NCBI GenBank assembly: GCA_018401455.1 | Contig: JAGYKU010000002.1 | Span: 1-64,000, forward strand | DNA length: 64,000 nt | From: Flavobacteriales bacterium | GTDB taxonomy: Bacteria > Bacteroidota > Bacteroidia > Flavobacteriales_D > Parvicellaceae | Reading direction: 5' to 3' | Shown here: positions 5,632-14,576 of the stretch, one piece after another | Layout of the letters: every line of letters begins with the position of its first letter | Position numbering within the stretch: position 1 is the first letter of the stretch | The notes under the pieces: model-generated | The model's database searches: none | Told to the model about the DNA's origin: nothing | What the model saw: the letters and a program-made list of their open reading frames with translations, nothing else | Translations under genes and position numbers: made by a program

Positions 5632-6609
5632 ATGAAAACGAAAGATACTATTCTTAAACTCTTGGGGAAACATGGACAGATGACAGTGCATGAACTGGCA
5701 ACTATATTGAATGTGTCTCGACAATATGTACATCGCATGTTAAATGAATTGGAAGACTCAGAAATGATAATGTCTATGGGAAAAGCTCCAAAGGTATATT
5801 ACATGTTGAAACAACAAGAAAAACAAGTTGCTATTCAATCTATCACTTATGACAAAGAACGCTTTCTAAAAGAGCATTTTTTATTAGTCGATCCATTGGG
5901 TAATATGCTGGAAGGAATTGACGCAATGAATTATTGGTGTCAAAAACAAACTTTACCAATCGAAAAGACTGTTGCTGAATACACCTCAACAAGACAAAAA
6001 TATTTGGACTATTTCAATGAACAAAACCTTATAGATGGAACTGAAAAGTTGAAGCACACAAAAGGTATGGAACACATAGCGATTGACAAAATATTTTATC
6101 TTGATTTTTATGCAATAGAACGCTTTGGAAAAACCAGATTGGGAACTTTAATGCATTATGCCAAACAAGGGCAAAATAAAATGCTTATGAAAATGATTGT
6201 CAATGAAATTCTACATCGAGTTCATCATCTTGTGGTAAATCAGAAAATAGATGCAGTACTTTATGTTCCTCCTACTATTGACAGGAAATTACAAATCATG
6301 ACTGTTTTGGAGAAATCACTAAAGATAGAAAAACCTAAAGTTAAAATAGAAAAAATTAAGAACCAAATAGTTGTACCTCAAAAGGCTTTGTCAAAGATTT
6401 TTGAGCGTGTAGCTAATGCTAAGAATTCTTTTTACGTTCCTAAACAGACAAAATATAATCGAATATTGATAATTGATGATGCCATAGGAAGTGGCGCTAC
6501 AATTAATGAAATTGCTATTAAACTTAAAGAAAAGCATCTTTGTAAAGAGATTGTAGGATTGGCAATAACAGGAAGTTACAAAGGTTTTGAAGTGATTTCG
6601 GAGTTGTAA
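5632..6609 (+). CDS. Winged-helix / phosphoribosyltransferase regulator
   Basis: A 325-residue protein. Residues 1-60 form a winged helix (KHGQMTVHELATILNVSRQY, MLNELEDSEMI). The middle ~60-200 is helical and unrecognised. The C-terminal part has a type I phosphoribosyltransferase fold with the PRPP loop ILIIDDAIGSGATINE at about 278-293. The layout is like B. subtilis PurR, where a PRTase domain senses PRPP, but I do not claim orthology. ComF-type PRTases are the nearest visible resemblance. The perfect palindrome over its own promoter suggests autoregulation. It is probably a transcription factor using PRPP or a nucleotide as signal. Target genes are unknown. Confidence 0.82.
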   Translation: MKTKDTILKLLGKHGQMTVHELATILNVSRQYVHRMLNELEDSEMIMSMGKAPKVYYMLKQQEKQVAIQSITYDKERFLKEHFLLVDPLGNMLEGIDAMNYWCQKQTLPIEKTVAEYTSTRQKYLDYFNEQNLIDGTEKLKHTKGMEHIAIDKIFYLDFYAIERFGKTRLGTLMHYAKQGQNKMLMKMIVNEILHRVHHLVVNQKIDAVLYVPPTIDRKLQIMTVLEKSLKIEKPKVKIEKIKNQIVVPQKALSKIFERVANAKNSFYVPKQTKYNRILIIDDAIGSGATINEIAIKLKEKHLCKEIVGLAITGSYKGFEVISEL

Positions 6610-6686
6610 TGAAATTTTAAATTAGAATTAATTGTACTTATATGTCTCAAAATTAGGAATAAAAAAATGAAAAGCATTAGATTTAA

Positions 6687-6694
6687 TATATTTG
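6687..6694 (+). promoter_or_regulatory. -7 box TATATTTG
   Basis: TAnnTTTG match 24 bp before the ATG at 6718. It supports that start over the longer frame beginning at 6667, which would overlap the promoter. Confidence 0.5.
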
Positions 6695-6717
6695 TAAAAC
6701 AATCAATATTGTTTAAG

Positions 6718-7182
6718 ATGAAATCTTTGCTGTTTTTTTTGATGATATTTTTTCCGTCAATTATGTTTTGTCAATTACTTGATGACTCGAATTACGAGAA
6801 AGAAGTTAATGAAATTGTTTTTAACTATAAGGGATTCAACGTCAAAAAATTTAAGATTAAATATGAGTCAAAATTTAATAATAATGACCTTAATTTGGAT
6901 ACTTACTATTATAATTTTATAAATGATTCAACCTTGATTCATAATTTTCAAAAATATGATGCTACTTACGTTATAAGAGGTGATAAATTTGTGTATCAAG
7001 AAACAGAAAGTGATACTAAAAGAATTAAAAAGTATTTTAGCGAAAATTACACAAAGTCAAAAGATTCTGCAAATATTAGTTTTAAAGAATATTATAAAAT
7101 AATTGATGAAGATACAATTTTAGCTTGTAGTTTATCTGCAGCAGATGCTGAAAAAATCATTTTGATTCACTACCCAATATGA
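6718..7182 (+). CDS. Secreted protein of unknown function, possibly 5' half of a split gene
   Basis: A 154-residue protein with signal peptide MKSLLFFLMIFFPSIMFCQ. The rest is unrecognised; it is Lys/Asn/Tyr-rich and predicted to be mostly beta. It ends with ...KIILIHYPI and TGA, which overlaps the ATG of the next frame (ATGA, 7179-7182). The next frame has no signal peptide and similar composition, so the two could be one secreted protein broken by a single-base frameshift, or a translationally coupled pair. A bidirectional terminator-like hairpin follows the pair at 7610-7643. Confidence 0.6.
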   Translation: MKSLLFFLMIFFPSIMFCQLLDDSNYEKEVNEIVFNYKGFNVKKFKIKYESKFNNNDLNLDTYYYNFINDSTLIHNFQKYDATYVIRGDKFVYQETESDTKRIKKYFSENYTKSKDSANISFKEYYKIIDEDTILACSLSAADAEKIILIHYPI

Positions 7183-7562
7183 ATATAACAACTAGATTTT
7201 ATTCTAACGACACTTTAGAAAAATTTATAAAAAAAGAGATAATCATCTTAAAAAATGATACAATTCAAGAGATATATTATGTTGATAATGGAGATGGAAT
7301 GTTTGAAACCAACAATTTTAAACAATTTACAAGTACTCAGAAAAAAGGAAATAAAGAGTTGTTTAGTACTTATAGATATGAAAAAACATGGATTTATAAT
7401 TCTTCTCCAAAAAAATATTGGTATTCAAAATATATTGAGAAAAAGACAGTGTATTATAATCATAAAGGATTAATAAAGAAAATCGTTATTTCAAATGATG
7501 AACTTGATACTAGATATAAGAATATTGAAATTACAACTTTGACTCCTAAAAAGTTGAATTAG
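7179..7562 (+). CDS. Unknown protein, possibly 3' half of a split gene
   Basis: A 127-residue frame rich in Lys, Tyr and Asn (KTWIYNSSPKKYWYSKYIEK), without a signal peptide or recognised domain. It overlaps the preceding stop by four bases. Bacteroidota secreted proteins of this kind often have repeats such as YNHKGLIKKI near the end. That fits the C-terminal part of the upstream protein better than an independent cytoplasmic protein. Not recognised. Confidence 0.5.
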   Translation: MNITTRFYSNDTLEKFIKKEIIILKNDTIQEIYYVDNGDGMFETNNFKQFTSTQKKGNKELFSTYRYEKTWIYNSSPKKYWYSKYIEKKTVYYNHKGLIKKIVISNDELDTRYKNIEITTLTPKKLN

Positions 7563-7609
7563 TCAAAAGTTTATTTCTTGCATTTTCTTTTTGTAAAAAT
7601 CTTCACAAA

Positions 7610-7643
7610 AAAAATGCCCAAACGTTTCCATTTGAGCATTTTT
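7610..7643. terminator. Bidirectional terminator-like hairpin
   Basis: AAAAATGCCCAAA (7610-7622) pairs with TTTGAGCATTTTT (7631-7643) with one C-A mismatch and an 8-nt loop. A and T runs flank the stem on both sides. It lies between the ends of the plus-strand gene at 7562 and the minus-strand thiolase at 7664 and can serve both. Confidence 0.7.
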
Positions 7644-7663
7644 AAAGTGTATCATATATTCTT

Positions 7664-8839
7664 TTAGCACATTTCAACTACCATTGCAGATGCGCCTCCG
7701 CCACCGTTGCAAATTCCAGCAGCACCTAATTTACCTCCATTTTGTTGAAGTACATTAAGTAATGTTACAATAATTCTAGAACCACTATTTCCAAGTGGAT
7801 GTCCTAAAGAAACTGCACCTCCATTCACATCAACTTTGGTAGCATCTAATCCTAATTTTTGGATATTTGCCAATCCAACAACAGAAAACGCTTGGTTTAA
7901 TTCCCAAAAATCAATGTCAGAAATTTCTAAATTAGCTTTTTTCAATGCTTTTGGAATTGCTAAAGATGGAGCAGTTGTAAACCATTCTGGTGCTTGAGCA
8001 GCATCAGCGTATCCAACTATTTTTGCAATTGGTTTTAATCCCAAAGCTTCCATTTTTTCTTTACTCATCAATATCAATGCAGATGCACCGTCATTCAATG
8101 TAGAAGCATTGGCAGCAGTAACTGTTCCATCTTTTTTGAAAACAGGATTCAAGGTTGGAATTTTATCCATTTTCACGTTGGTAAATTCTTCATCTTTACT
8201 CACGATGATGGCATCACCTCTTCTTTGAGGAACTTCTACCGGTACCACTTCATTATCAAATTTTCCAGCTTCCCAAGCAGCAGCAGATCTTTGGTAAGAA
8301 GTAATCGCAAAGTTATCTTGGTCTTCTCTTGAAATTTTGTACTCTTCAGCACATTTTTCAGCACAAACGCCCATATGTACGTTGTTGTAAACATCTGTCA
8401 AACCATCGTTTACCATTCCGTCAACCATGGTTACATTTCCTAATTTCACAGCATTTCTAGCCACCATATAGTGTGGAACTAAAGACATATTTTCCATTCC
8501 CCCAGCAATTACTACATCTGCGTCACCACATTGAATTGCTTGAGCAGCTAAACTAATCGCTTTCATTCCCGAAGCACATACTTTGTTTACTGTAGTACAA
8601 GGTACATTTTCGTTGATTCCAGCAAAAATAGCCGCTTGTCTTGCAGGTGCTTGTCCTAAGTTGGCTTGCAAAACATTGCCCATATAAACTTCATTTACTT
8701 CTTTGGGATCCAAGTTGATTTTTGATAAAGCACCTTTTATTGCTGCTGCACCCAATCTTGGTGCAGGAACAGTAGATAATGCACCTCCAAAACTTCCAAT
8801 AGGCGTTCTTACAGCAGAAACGATATAAACTTCTTTCAT
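7664..8839 (-). CDS. Acetyl-CoA C-acyltransferase (thiolase)
   Basis: A 391-residue thiolase, probably an acetoacetyl-CoA thiolase, joining or splitting acetyl-CoA units in the cytoplasm. The acyl-binding Cys is in VNKVCASGM (Cys88), the base His in GGAVSLGHPLGNSGSR, and the C-terminal GICNGGGGASA carries the second active-site Cys. The start MKEVYIVSAVRTPIGSF at 8839 is the family start. The longer frame includes promoter sequence. A -7 box (TACTTTTG on this strand) lies at 8884-8891. It is divergent from the hydrolase gene at 8955. Whether it serves beta-oxidation or synthesis cannot be told from context. Confidence 0.93.
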   Translation of the reverse strand: MKEVYIVSAVRTPIGSFGGALSTVPAPRLGAAAIKGALSKINLDPKEVNEVYMGNVLQANLGQAPARQAAIFAGINENVPCTTVNKVCASGMKAISLAAQAIQCGDADVVIAGGMENMSLVPHYMVARNAVKLGNVTMVDGMVNDGLTDVYNNVHMGVCAEKCAEEYKISREDQDNFAITSYQRSAAAWEAGKFDNEVVPVEVPQRRGDAIIVSKDEEFTNVKMDKIPTLNPVFKKDGTVTAANASTLNDGASALILMSKEKMEALGLKPIAKIVGYADAAQAPEWFTTAPSLAIPKALKKANLEISDIDFWELNQAFSVVGLANIQKLGLDATKVDVNGGAVSLGHPLGNSGSRIIVTLLNVLQQNGGKLGAAGICNGGGGASAMVVEMC

Positions 8840-8937
8840 TTTTATGATATTAATATGATTAGTAATTTGTATAAATTCGATTGCAAAAGTAATCATTATT
8901 CTCAAGTATTGTTGACCGCTTATCAAATGAAGTTGTT

Positions 8938-8945
8938 TACATTTG
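8938..8945 (+). promoter_or_regulatory. -7 box TACATTTG
   Basis: TAnnTTTG match 9 bp before the ATG at 8955. It makes the TTG at 8943 an unlikely start and implies a very short leader. Confidence 0.5.
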
Positions 8946-8954
8946 TTTTTGAAA

Positions 8955-9839
8955 ATGGAGGAAGAATTTTATATACCTGAGCAAGACATCACTTTTTCAA
9001 TGAAAATGGTTCGTTTTTATTTTCAAAGAATGAGTTGGATCGCACCTAATTATTCTGCAAAATTATTTTGGAAACTTTTTACACAACCAAGAAAAAGACC
9101 CTTGAATTTACATCATCAAAATTTTCTTCAAAAAGCACAGTCTAAAAATTACACTTCAGAACAATTTAAAGCACCCTATACAGTGCATCGTTTTGGATGT
9201 GGAAGTAAAAAAGTTTTGATATGTCATGGTTGGGAGGGCAGAACTGTAGATTTCAAAAATATTATCGCAGGGTTAATTCAGGTAAAAGAATTAGAAATTA
9301 TCAGTATAGATTTCCCTGGTCACGGAACTAGCCCTCAAAATGAAGCACACCTTCCTATATTTGTAGATGTAATTTCTCATTTTATTCAAACAGAACCTGA
9401 TGTTTCAGTTTTCTTAGGGCATTCACTAGGAGCGGCCTCATTGGCAGTTGCCGTTGGAGAAATGGGTACAGATATTCGTGATAAAAAAATGATTTTAATG
9501 GGATTGCATCCAGAACCTTCTCAGTTCTTTTTTCAATATAAGAAAATCACTAGAATCAATGAAAAAGTTTTTAAGAAATGTGTGAATTTGGCTGAGCAAA
9601 AAGTGAGTAGAACTTTACTAGATTTAGACTGTCATCATTATGTTGAGGTTTATAATCAAAATAAAATGTTGTTTGTTCATGATACTGAAGACAAAATAAT
9701 TCACCTAAGAAGAGTAGTTGATTTTGCTCAGAAATTGGAAAATGCAAAAGTTTACCATTCCAAAGGAGGAGGGCATTTCAAACATTTTAAAAATCAAGAT
9801 GTTTTAGAGGTAATAATTAAATATGTTAATGAAGATTAA
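8955..9839 (+). CDS. Alpha/beta hydrolase
   Basis: A 294-residue serine hydrolase fold. HGWEGRTVDF (residues 91-100) gives the oxyanion-hole region, GHSLGA the nucleophile elbow (Ser157), FVHDTEDKII the acid region and GGGHFKHF the catalytic His near the end. The substrate is not predictable; esters, thioesters or lipids are possible. The first ~60 residues are an extra basic, aromatic-rich N-terminus. It is divergent from the thiolase with under 120 bp between them, but I would not infer a shared pathway from that alone. Confidence 0.82.
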   Translation: MEEEFYIPEQDITFSMKMVRFYFQRMSWIAPNYSAKLFWKLFTQPRKRPLNLHHQNFLQKAQSKNYTSEQFKAPYTVHRFGCGSKKVLICHGWEGRTVDFKNIIAGLIQVKELEIISIDFPGHGTSPQNEAHLPIFVDVISHFIQTEPDVSVFLGHSLGAASLAVAVGEMGTDIRDKKMILMGLHPEPSQFFFQYKKITRINEKVFKKCVNLAEQKVSRTLLDLDCHHYVEVYNQNKMLFVHDTEDKIIHLRRVVDFAQKLENAKVYHSKGGGHFKHFKNQDVLEVIIKYVNED

Positions 9840-9913
9840 TCTTATAAAACTGACCATTTATAATTTTATTAGATGCTTCAACACAAAATCTTGTAAAAAC
9901 TAAAGTTATATCA

Positions 9914-9921
9914 TACATTTG
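9914..9921 (+). promoter_or_regulatory. -7 box TACATTTG
   Basis: TAnnTTTG match 31 bp before the ATG at 9953. Confidence 0.5.
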
Positions 9922-9952
9922 CAAAACTTTATAAATAAAAGTTCAGAAACAA

Positions 9953-11557
9953 ATGAAAAATACTTTCAAAATACTTACAACGACACTAGTTGTCTGTTTG
10001 TTAATACTATCTTCTTGCGGAAGCGATGCTGAAGATAAAGAAGCTAATTTAAAGAATTCTACTCGTTTTAATATGATTAGCGCTGTTGATAATTTAGCAG
10101 TAGTTGGCTCTGTTGACCTTATTACAATGATTGAAAAATCTGATTTTGAACACAACAAAGATGTTCCTTTTGAGGTTTTGGCAGGTTTCAAAATGTTTGT
10201 AAAAGGAAACATTGATGCTGAATTGACAGGTTTGGAATTGAAAGGAAACAATCATTTTGCTGTTTCTATGAAAGAAGAGGAACCTGAATACGTTATGTTT
10301 ACTGCAAAAGTAACCAACAAAGAAAAAATTAAGCAAACATTAACTAATCTTAAACTTTCAAAAGGAGAATACACTAAAGAAGAGATTGAAGGAAAGGAAT
10401 ACGAGTTTATTTCAGAAAAAAATGTTACGGCAATGTGGGACGACAAAGACTTCATCGTGGTAGCAAGTCAAAAAGAGGAAACTAAAAAAATTGCTCAAAA
10501 ATTATTATTGGCAAGATATATTGATGCACAAGAAAATCAAAACTTAGACACCTATTTAAAGAGAGTGGATGATATGAATATATTTGTAAATCTTGAAAGC
10601 ATAATGAAATCGGCAAAAAACACTAAGGAAGGCAAACAAATTTCGGGTGAGGTTTTAGAAATGTTTAATGATGCCTATTATGTTGGTACTGGTAATTTTA
10701 ATGCAGGTGAAATAGTTTTTGACATGAATGTTTATGCCGATAAAGTGAAAAACTCTGAATACAATGCACTTTCAAAAGAAGTAGTATCTAAAACGGTTTT
10801 TAATTATCTTTCTAATGACAAATTATTGGCTTTTGGTGTTGCTTCGTTGGATATGAGCGCCATTTTTAATGCAATGAATTTAGTGCCTGAAAATGAATTT
10901 AACATGTCTGATATTGAGAAAGTAACAGGAATGAGTCAGACAGAATTAAAAGAACTTTTGACTGGAGATTTCTCAGTTTCAATAATGGACATTAAATCAC
11001 AAGAAGTAACATCAACTTATGATGCCTATAGTGAAGACGATGACTTTTTTGAAGAAGAAACTTATACCTATCAACAAACCATGCCTTTAGTTGTTTTTAC
11101 GGTAGGAATTAAAGATTCATCTAAGATAGGAAGCCTCTTGAGAATGTCGGGAGAACTTATTTTTGAAAATGGTGTTTGTAAGTTAGAAAAAGATGCTTAC
11201 TTAACGATGAATGAAGAAAAATTAATCCTTTCAACAGATTTAGAAACAGCCACTTTTTTTGCAAAAGGAAACAAGTTTAAAGCGTTTTCATTGCCATCTT
11301 CTACCCAAATGGAAAAACCAGTTTATGGATTTTACAACACTGATGTAACACAAATGCCAAAAGGAGTACTCAAATTAGCAGAAACTGAAGAAGGGCAAAT
11401 GGCTTTAGAATTTTCTAACCTTTTTGAATCTGTAGATTTTAATGGTGACTTTGAAAGAATGGCATTTACTGTTAAATTGAAAAACAAATCCGACAACGCT
11501 CTAAAAGTGATTACAGATTTTGTACTTTCTGTTACTAAAAACAAACAGTTTATGTAA
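9953..11557 (+). CDS. DUF4836-like lipoprotein
   Basis: A 534-residue lipoprotein: MKNTFKILTTTLVVCLLILS followed by the lipobox Cys in SSCG. The remainder has the alternating pattern of DUF4836 proteins (STRFNMISAVDNLAVVGSVD, KLLAFGVASLDMSAIFNAMN, PLVVFTVGIKDSSKIGSLL, GFYNTDVTQMPKG), secreted Bacteroidota proteins of unknown role. An acidic patch (EDDDFFEEET) sits near residue 360. It is anchored to a membrane, probably facing the periplasm or surface. It starts a run of five plus-strand genes. Function unknown. Confidence 0.75.
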   Translation: MKNTFKILTTTLVVCLLILSSCGSDAEDKEANLKNSTRFNMISAVDNLAVVGSVDLITMIEKSDFEHNKDVPFEVLAGFKMFVKGNIDAELTGLELKGNNHFAVSMKEEEPEYVMFTAKVTNKEKIKQTLTNLKLSKGEYTKEEIEGKEYEFISEKNVTAMWDDKDFIVVASQKEETKKIAQKLLLARYIDAQENQNLDTYLKRVDDMNIFVNLESIMKSAKNTKEGKQISGEVLEMFNDAYYVGTGNFNAGEIVFDMNVYADKVKNSEYNALSKEVVSKTVFNYLSNDKLLAFGVASLDMSAIFNAMNLVPENEFNMSDIEKVTGMSQTELKELLTGDFSVSIMDIKSQEVTSTYDAYSEDDDFFEEETYTYQQTMPLVVFTVGIKDSSKIGSLLRMSGELIFENGVCKLEKDAYLTMNEEKLILSTDLETATFFAKGNKFKAFSLPSSTQMEKPVYGFYNTDVTQMPKGVLKLAETEEGQMALEFSNLFESVDFNGDFERMAFTVKLKNKSDNALKVITDFVLSVTKNKQFM

Positions 11558-11572
11558 TCTAATTTTTTTATA

Positions 11573-12004
11573 ATGAAAGATAAAAAATTACAAGAAACCA
11601 AAGATGCTGATGGAAACTTAATCAGCCCTTTACTTCCAGAAGACGTTAAAAATTATCTTATTGATATAGATGGAACTATTACAGAAGATGTTCCTAACGA
11701 AGAACCAGAAAGAATGGCAACTTGCGAACCTTTCTTAGATGCTTTGGAAACGTTGAACAAATGGTATGATGAAGGGCATATGATTACTTTTTTCACCTCA
11801 AGGACAGAAGAGCATAGAGAAGTAACAGAAAATTGGCTGCAAAAACATGGGTTTAAATATCATGGTGCTTTATTTGGGAAACCAAGAGGAGGTAATTACC
11901 ATTGGATTGATAATCATCTTGTAAAAGCCACGAGGTATAAAGGAAAATTTACTGATTTGGTAACCGTGGAAAAAGAAATCCAAGTTTTTGATGATGAAAA
12001 TTAA
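11573..12004 (+). CDS. HAD-family phosphatase-like protein
   Basis: A 143-residue cytoplasmic protein with the HAD motif I DIDGT at residues 31-35, motif II as FTSRTEEHR, and a conserved GKPRGGNYHWIDNHLV segment holding the lysine. Close relatives in Flavobacteriia are often labelled phosphoheptose isomerase, which the visible motifs do not support. The substrate is unknown. It follows the DUF4836 lipoprotein by 15 bp. Confidence 0.8.
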   Translation: MKDKKLQETKDADGNLISPLLPEDVKNYLIDIDGTITEDVPNEEPERMATCEPFLDALETLNKWYDEGHMITFFTSRTEEHREVTENWLQKHGFKYHGALFGKPRGGNYHWIDNHLVKATRYKGKFTDLVTVEKEIQVFDDEN

Positions 12005-12074
12005 ACAAAAAAGTATTTGAAAAATATTTTTTAATATCTTTACGCAATATCTTATTGAATTAAAACAATATAAA

Positions 12075-12944
12075 ATGAAATTAAATTATGTAATTATTGC
12101 CGCAGCTATATGCGGATTGTCATTTCAAAGTTGTTCTGAAACTGCTACTGCAGATGAGAAAAAAACACCTGAAAACACTGTAAAAGAAAAAGAAAATTTA
12201 GGCGAAGACGAAGATCAAGAAAAATTCACTTTTGTTCCACCTTCACCACTTCAAATTGCATCTATTTTCAACAAAGCTGGATTAATTTACGATGCTAATT
12301 TACCCAATAAAGTAGAAAACATTTCCAATTATACTAATAAATTCAAACAATCTTTAAACTTTGGAGTGTATAGTTCAGATTTAGCTTATAGTGTTAAAAA
12401 CGAAAAATATGATGAGGCTTCAAAATATCTTAAAGCGCTTAAAGATTTAAGTGGAAAAATTGGATTAGAAACTGTTTTTGCATCAGAAGATTTAATTGAA
12501 CGCTTTAATAGTAATGTTGGAAATCAAGATTCTATTATCGATATTTTAATTTTCGTACAAGAAAACACAGATGACTACATTGCTCAAAATGGTAAAGTTG
12601 ACTTGTCTGTAGTCTATTACAGTGGCGCTTGGGTAGAAGGAATGTATTTTGGCGCAGTTTCTGTAAAAGGTAAATCTGACAACTCAGAAATAGGCGCTTT
12701 AATTTCTGAACAAATGACCATTGCAAGGTCTATTGTTAAGGGTTTAAATAGTCTGGAAGATAAAGATGTGGATTCAGATGATATGGCAAACAGCATTCAA
12801 GAAATAATTGATATGTTTGACAATTTTGAATCTGTTAAAGCTCTAGGAGAAGATGCAGCCTACTTTGACATTTATCTTACAGAAGCAGAGGTAACTCAAA
12901 TAACTAATGCAATAATAGAATTAAGAAATAGTATTGTAGAATAA
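12075..12944 (+). CDS. Lipoprotein of unknown function
   Basis: A 289-residue lipoprotein with MKLNYVIIAAAICGLSF and lipobox Cys in QSCSE. A charged, disordered linker (residues ~22-55) precedes a largely helical body without recognised domain. Possible -7 box TATCTTTA at 12035-12042. It sits 20 bp before the next secreted protein and is probably co-transcribed with it. Confidence 0.7.
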   Translation: MKLNYVIIAAAICGLSFQSCSETATADEKKTPENTVKEKENLGEDEDQEKFTFVPPSPLQIASIFNKAGLIYDANLPNKVENISNYTNKFKQSLNFGVYSSDLAYSVKNEKYDEASKYLKALKDLSGKIGLETVFASEDLIERFNSNVGNQDSIIDILIFVQENTDDYIAQNGKVDLSVVYYSGAWVEGMYFGAVSVKGKSDNSEIGALISEQMTIARSIVKGLNSLEDKDVDSDDMANSIQEIIDMFDNFESVKALGEDAAYFDIYLTEAEVTQITNAIIELRNSIVE

Positions 12945-12964
12945 ATTAAAAAACATTATATAAA

Positions 12965-13591
12965 ATGAAAAAAGTTAATTACATTCTTCTTGTAGTATCA
13001 AGTTTGCTTTATACAAGTGTAATAAGTGCTCAACTTATTGGAGGGAATAAGGGTTCTAAAGATGTAGAACTAGACGAAAAAGCTCAGTTCGATGCAGGCG
13101 TCCAAGAAGGAAGAGTTGCTGCAAGAGCAAAGTTAAAGCCTTTCAAATATGATGGAACAAAAAGTACTTATTTCAACTATAAAACTTTTACGCATGCCAA
13201 AGAAGTTGAAATACTTACGGTTCAAAAAACGAATTATAAGTTTTGTTTTAGCGGCAATATGATAAAAGGAGAAAGTATTGCTATCGAAATTTATGACAAG
13301 CCTAGAGGTGCTAATGGAAGAACTTTGGTTTATAGTAAAGAAAACATTGGTAGTGGAGATTTTGAAGTGACATTAGATGAAATGAATGAAACATTTAGAT
13401 CTGAAAAAGGGAAAGTAATAGAAGATCAAAAACTATTGTCTCAAATGAGATTAAAGAAAGTTTATATCAATTATATCATTCCTGCATCTGATAGAGAATT
13501 TGAAACCGTAGAAACTTACGAAGGAACTAAAGAAATTACTACTATTCAATACAGTGCTATAGTACTTGCTGTGGGATATGAGTTTCTATAA
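12965..13591 (+). CDS. Secreted protein of unknown function
   Basis: A 208-residue protein with signal peptide MKKVNYILLVVSSLLYTSVI ending at SAQ. Residues ~60-100 (FKYDGTKSTYFNYKTFTHAK) and the rest are beta-rich without a recognised domain. No lipobox, so periplasmic or secreted. It lies between a lipoprotein gene and a phosphoesterase gene in the same direction with short gaps. Confidence 0.7.
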   Translation: MKKVNYILLVVSSLLYTSVISAQLIGGNKGSKDVELDEKAQFDAGVQEGRVAARAKLKPFKYDGTKSTYFNYKTFTHAKEVEILTVQKTNYKFCFSGNMIKGESIAIEIYDKPRGANGRTLVYSKENIGSGDFEVTLDEMNETFRSEKGKVIEDQKLLSQMRLKKVYINYIIPASDREFETVETYEGTKEITTIQYSAIVLAVGYEFL

Positions 13592-13606
13592 AATCCTGAC
13601 TCTTAA

Positions 13607-14104
13607 TTGAAAAGAATCGGCTTAATTTCTGACACACACGGTCATATTGATGAGAAATACAAAAAGTACTTTTCGTCATGCGATGAAATTTGGCATGCTG
13701 GCGATGTTGGTGATATTGCTGTAACTGATTATCTCAAAGAAATTGCACCTTTAAAATGTGTCTATGGCAATATAGATAATCATATCATACGTACTGAATT
13801 TCCCGAAAAACAAAGATTCACGCTAAATAATGTTCATTTCCTAATGACTCATATAGGAGGAAAACCTTATGCTTACACACAAAATATTAGGTTTGATATT
13901 GAAAGAAATACCCCCAAAGTTTTTATATGTGGTCATTCACATATTTGTAAAGTACAAATGGATAAAAAACTTAACATGCTATACATAAATCCTGGTGCCG
14001 CTGGGATTCATGGATTTCACAAAGTGAGAACGATGATGCGTTTTTCAGTTACGAATGGTATATTGAAAGATATGGAAGTGATTGAATTAGGTGATAGAGC
14101 CTAA
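13607..14104 (+). CDS. Metallophosphoesterase, YfcE/MJ0936 type
   Basis: A 165-residue calcineurin-like phosphoesterase. All metal-ligand blocks are present: DTHGH (9-13), GDVGD (32-36), GNIDN, THIGG and GHSH. Such small cytoplasmic enzymes hydrolyse phosphodiesters in vitro; physiological substrates are often unclear. The start is TTG (TTGAAAAGAATCGG), giving the typical MKRIGLISDTHG beginning. It follows the secreted-protein gene by 15 bp. Confidence 0.88.
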   Translation: MKRIGLISDTHGHIDEKYKKYFSSCDEIWHAGDVGDIAVTDYLKEIAPLKCVYGNIDNHIIRTEFPEKQRFTLNNVHFLMTHIGGKPYAYTQNIRFDIERNTPKVFICGHSHICKVQMDKKLNMLYINPGAAGIHGFHKVRTMMRFSVTNGILKDMEVIELGDRA

Positions 14105-14108
14105 GAAT

Positions 14109-14357
14109 CTACATTTCAATATTTTCTTCAATTTTTATTGTAAATTTTGCTTTTACCAATTCTTTTTCTAACTCTTTAGGTAGTTCTTGACTAACAATAG
14201 CCGCTATTTCTTGCGCTACAGCAAGATTGATTTTTCTTTTTTTACTTTCTTTATTCATTACTACTCCTGTAAGCAATCCCATCAATTGCCCTTTATGCGC
14301 TTTGATGACCTCTTCCGGATTTTCAACATCTAGGTCAAGTATGATTCTAACAGCCAT
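14109..14357 (-). CDS. Small conserved-looking protein, unknown
   Basis: An 82-residue soluble protein, convergent with the phosphoesterase gene. It starts MAVRIILDLDVENPEEVIKA and is mainly helical and charged. A -7 box (TACATTTG on this strand) at 14388-14395 supports it as a real gene. Not recognised. The following ~220 bp (14358-14576) hold nothing else that I can name apart from two GTAACAAAA repeats. Confidence 0.6.
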   Translation of the reverse strand: MAVRIILDLDVENPEEVIKAHKGQLMGLLTGVVMNKESKKRKINLAVAQEIAAIVSQELPKELEKELVKAKFTIKIEENIEM

Positions 14358-14576
14358 TTATCTTAAATTCAGATTTGTTATTTTATCCAAATGTAATAAA
14401 ACTTGAGTTTAATTGATTGGTTTAGGAAAATACTTTATCCTAAAGTAGTGTTGATAAAGTGAGAAAGATGTATGGGTTTTGTAACAAAATAGGGGGTGTT
14501 CTTCATGCTTCTTGTAACAAAACACAGGGTCTTTTTCTATTTTGATAATCAAAATTGAAGGAATTCAAAAAAACTT

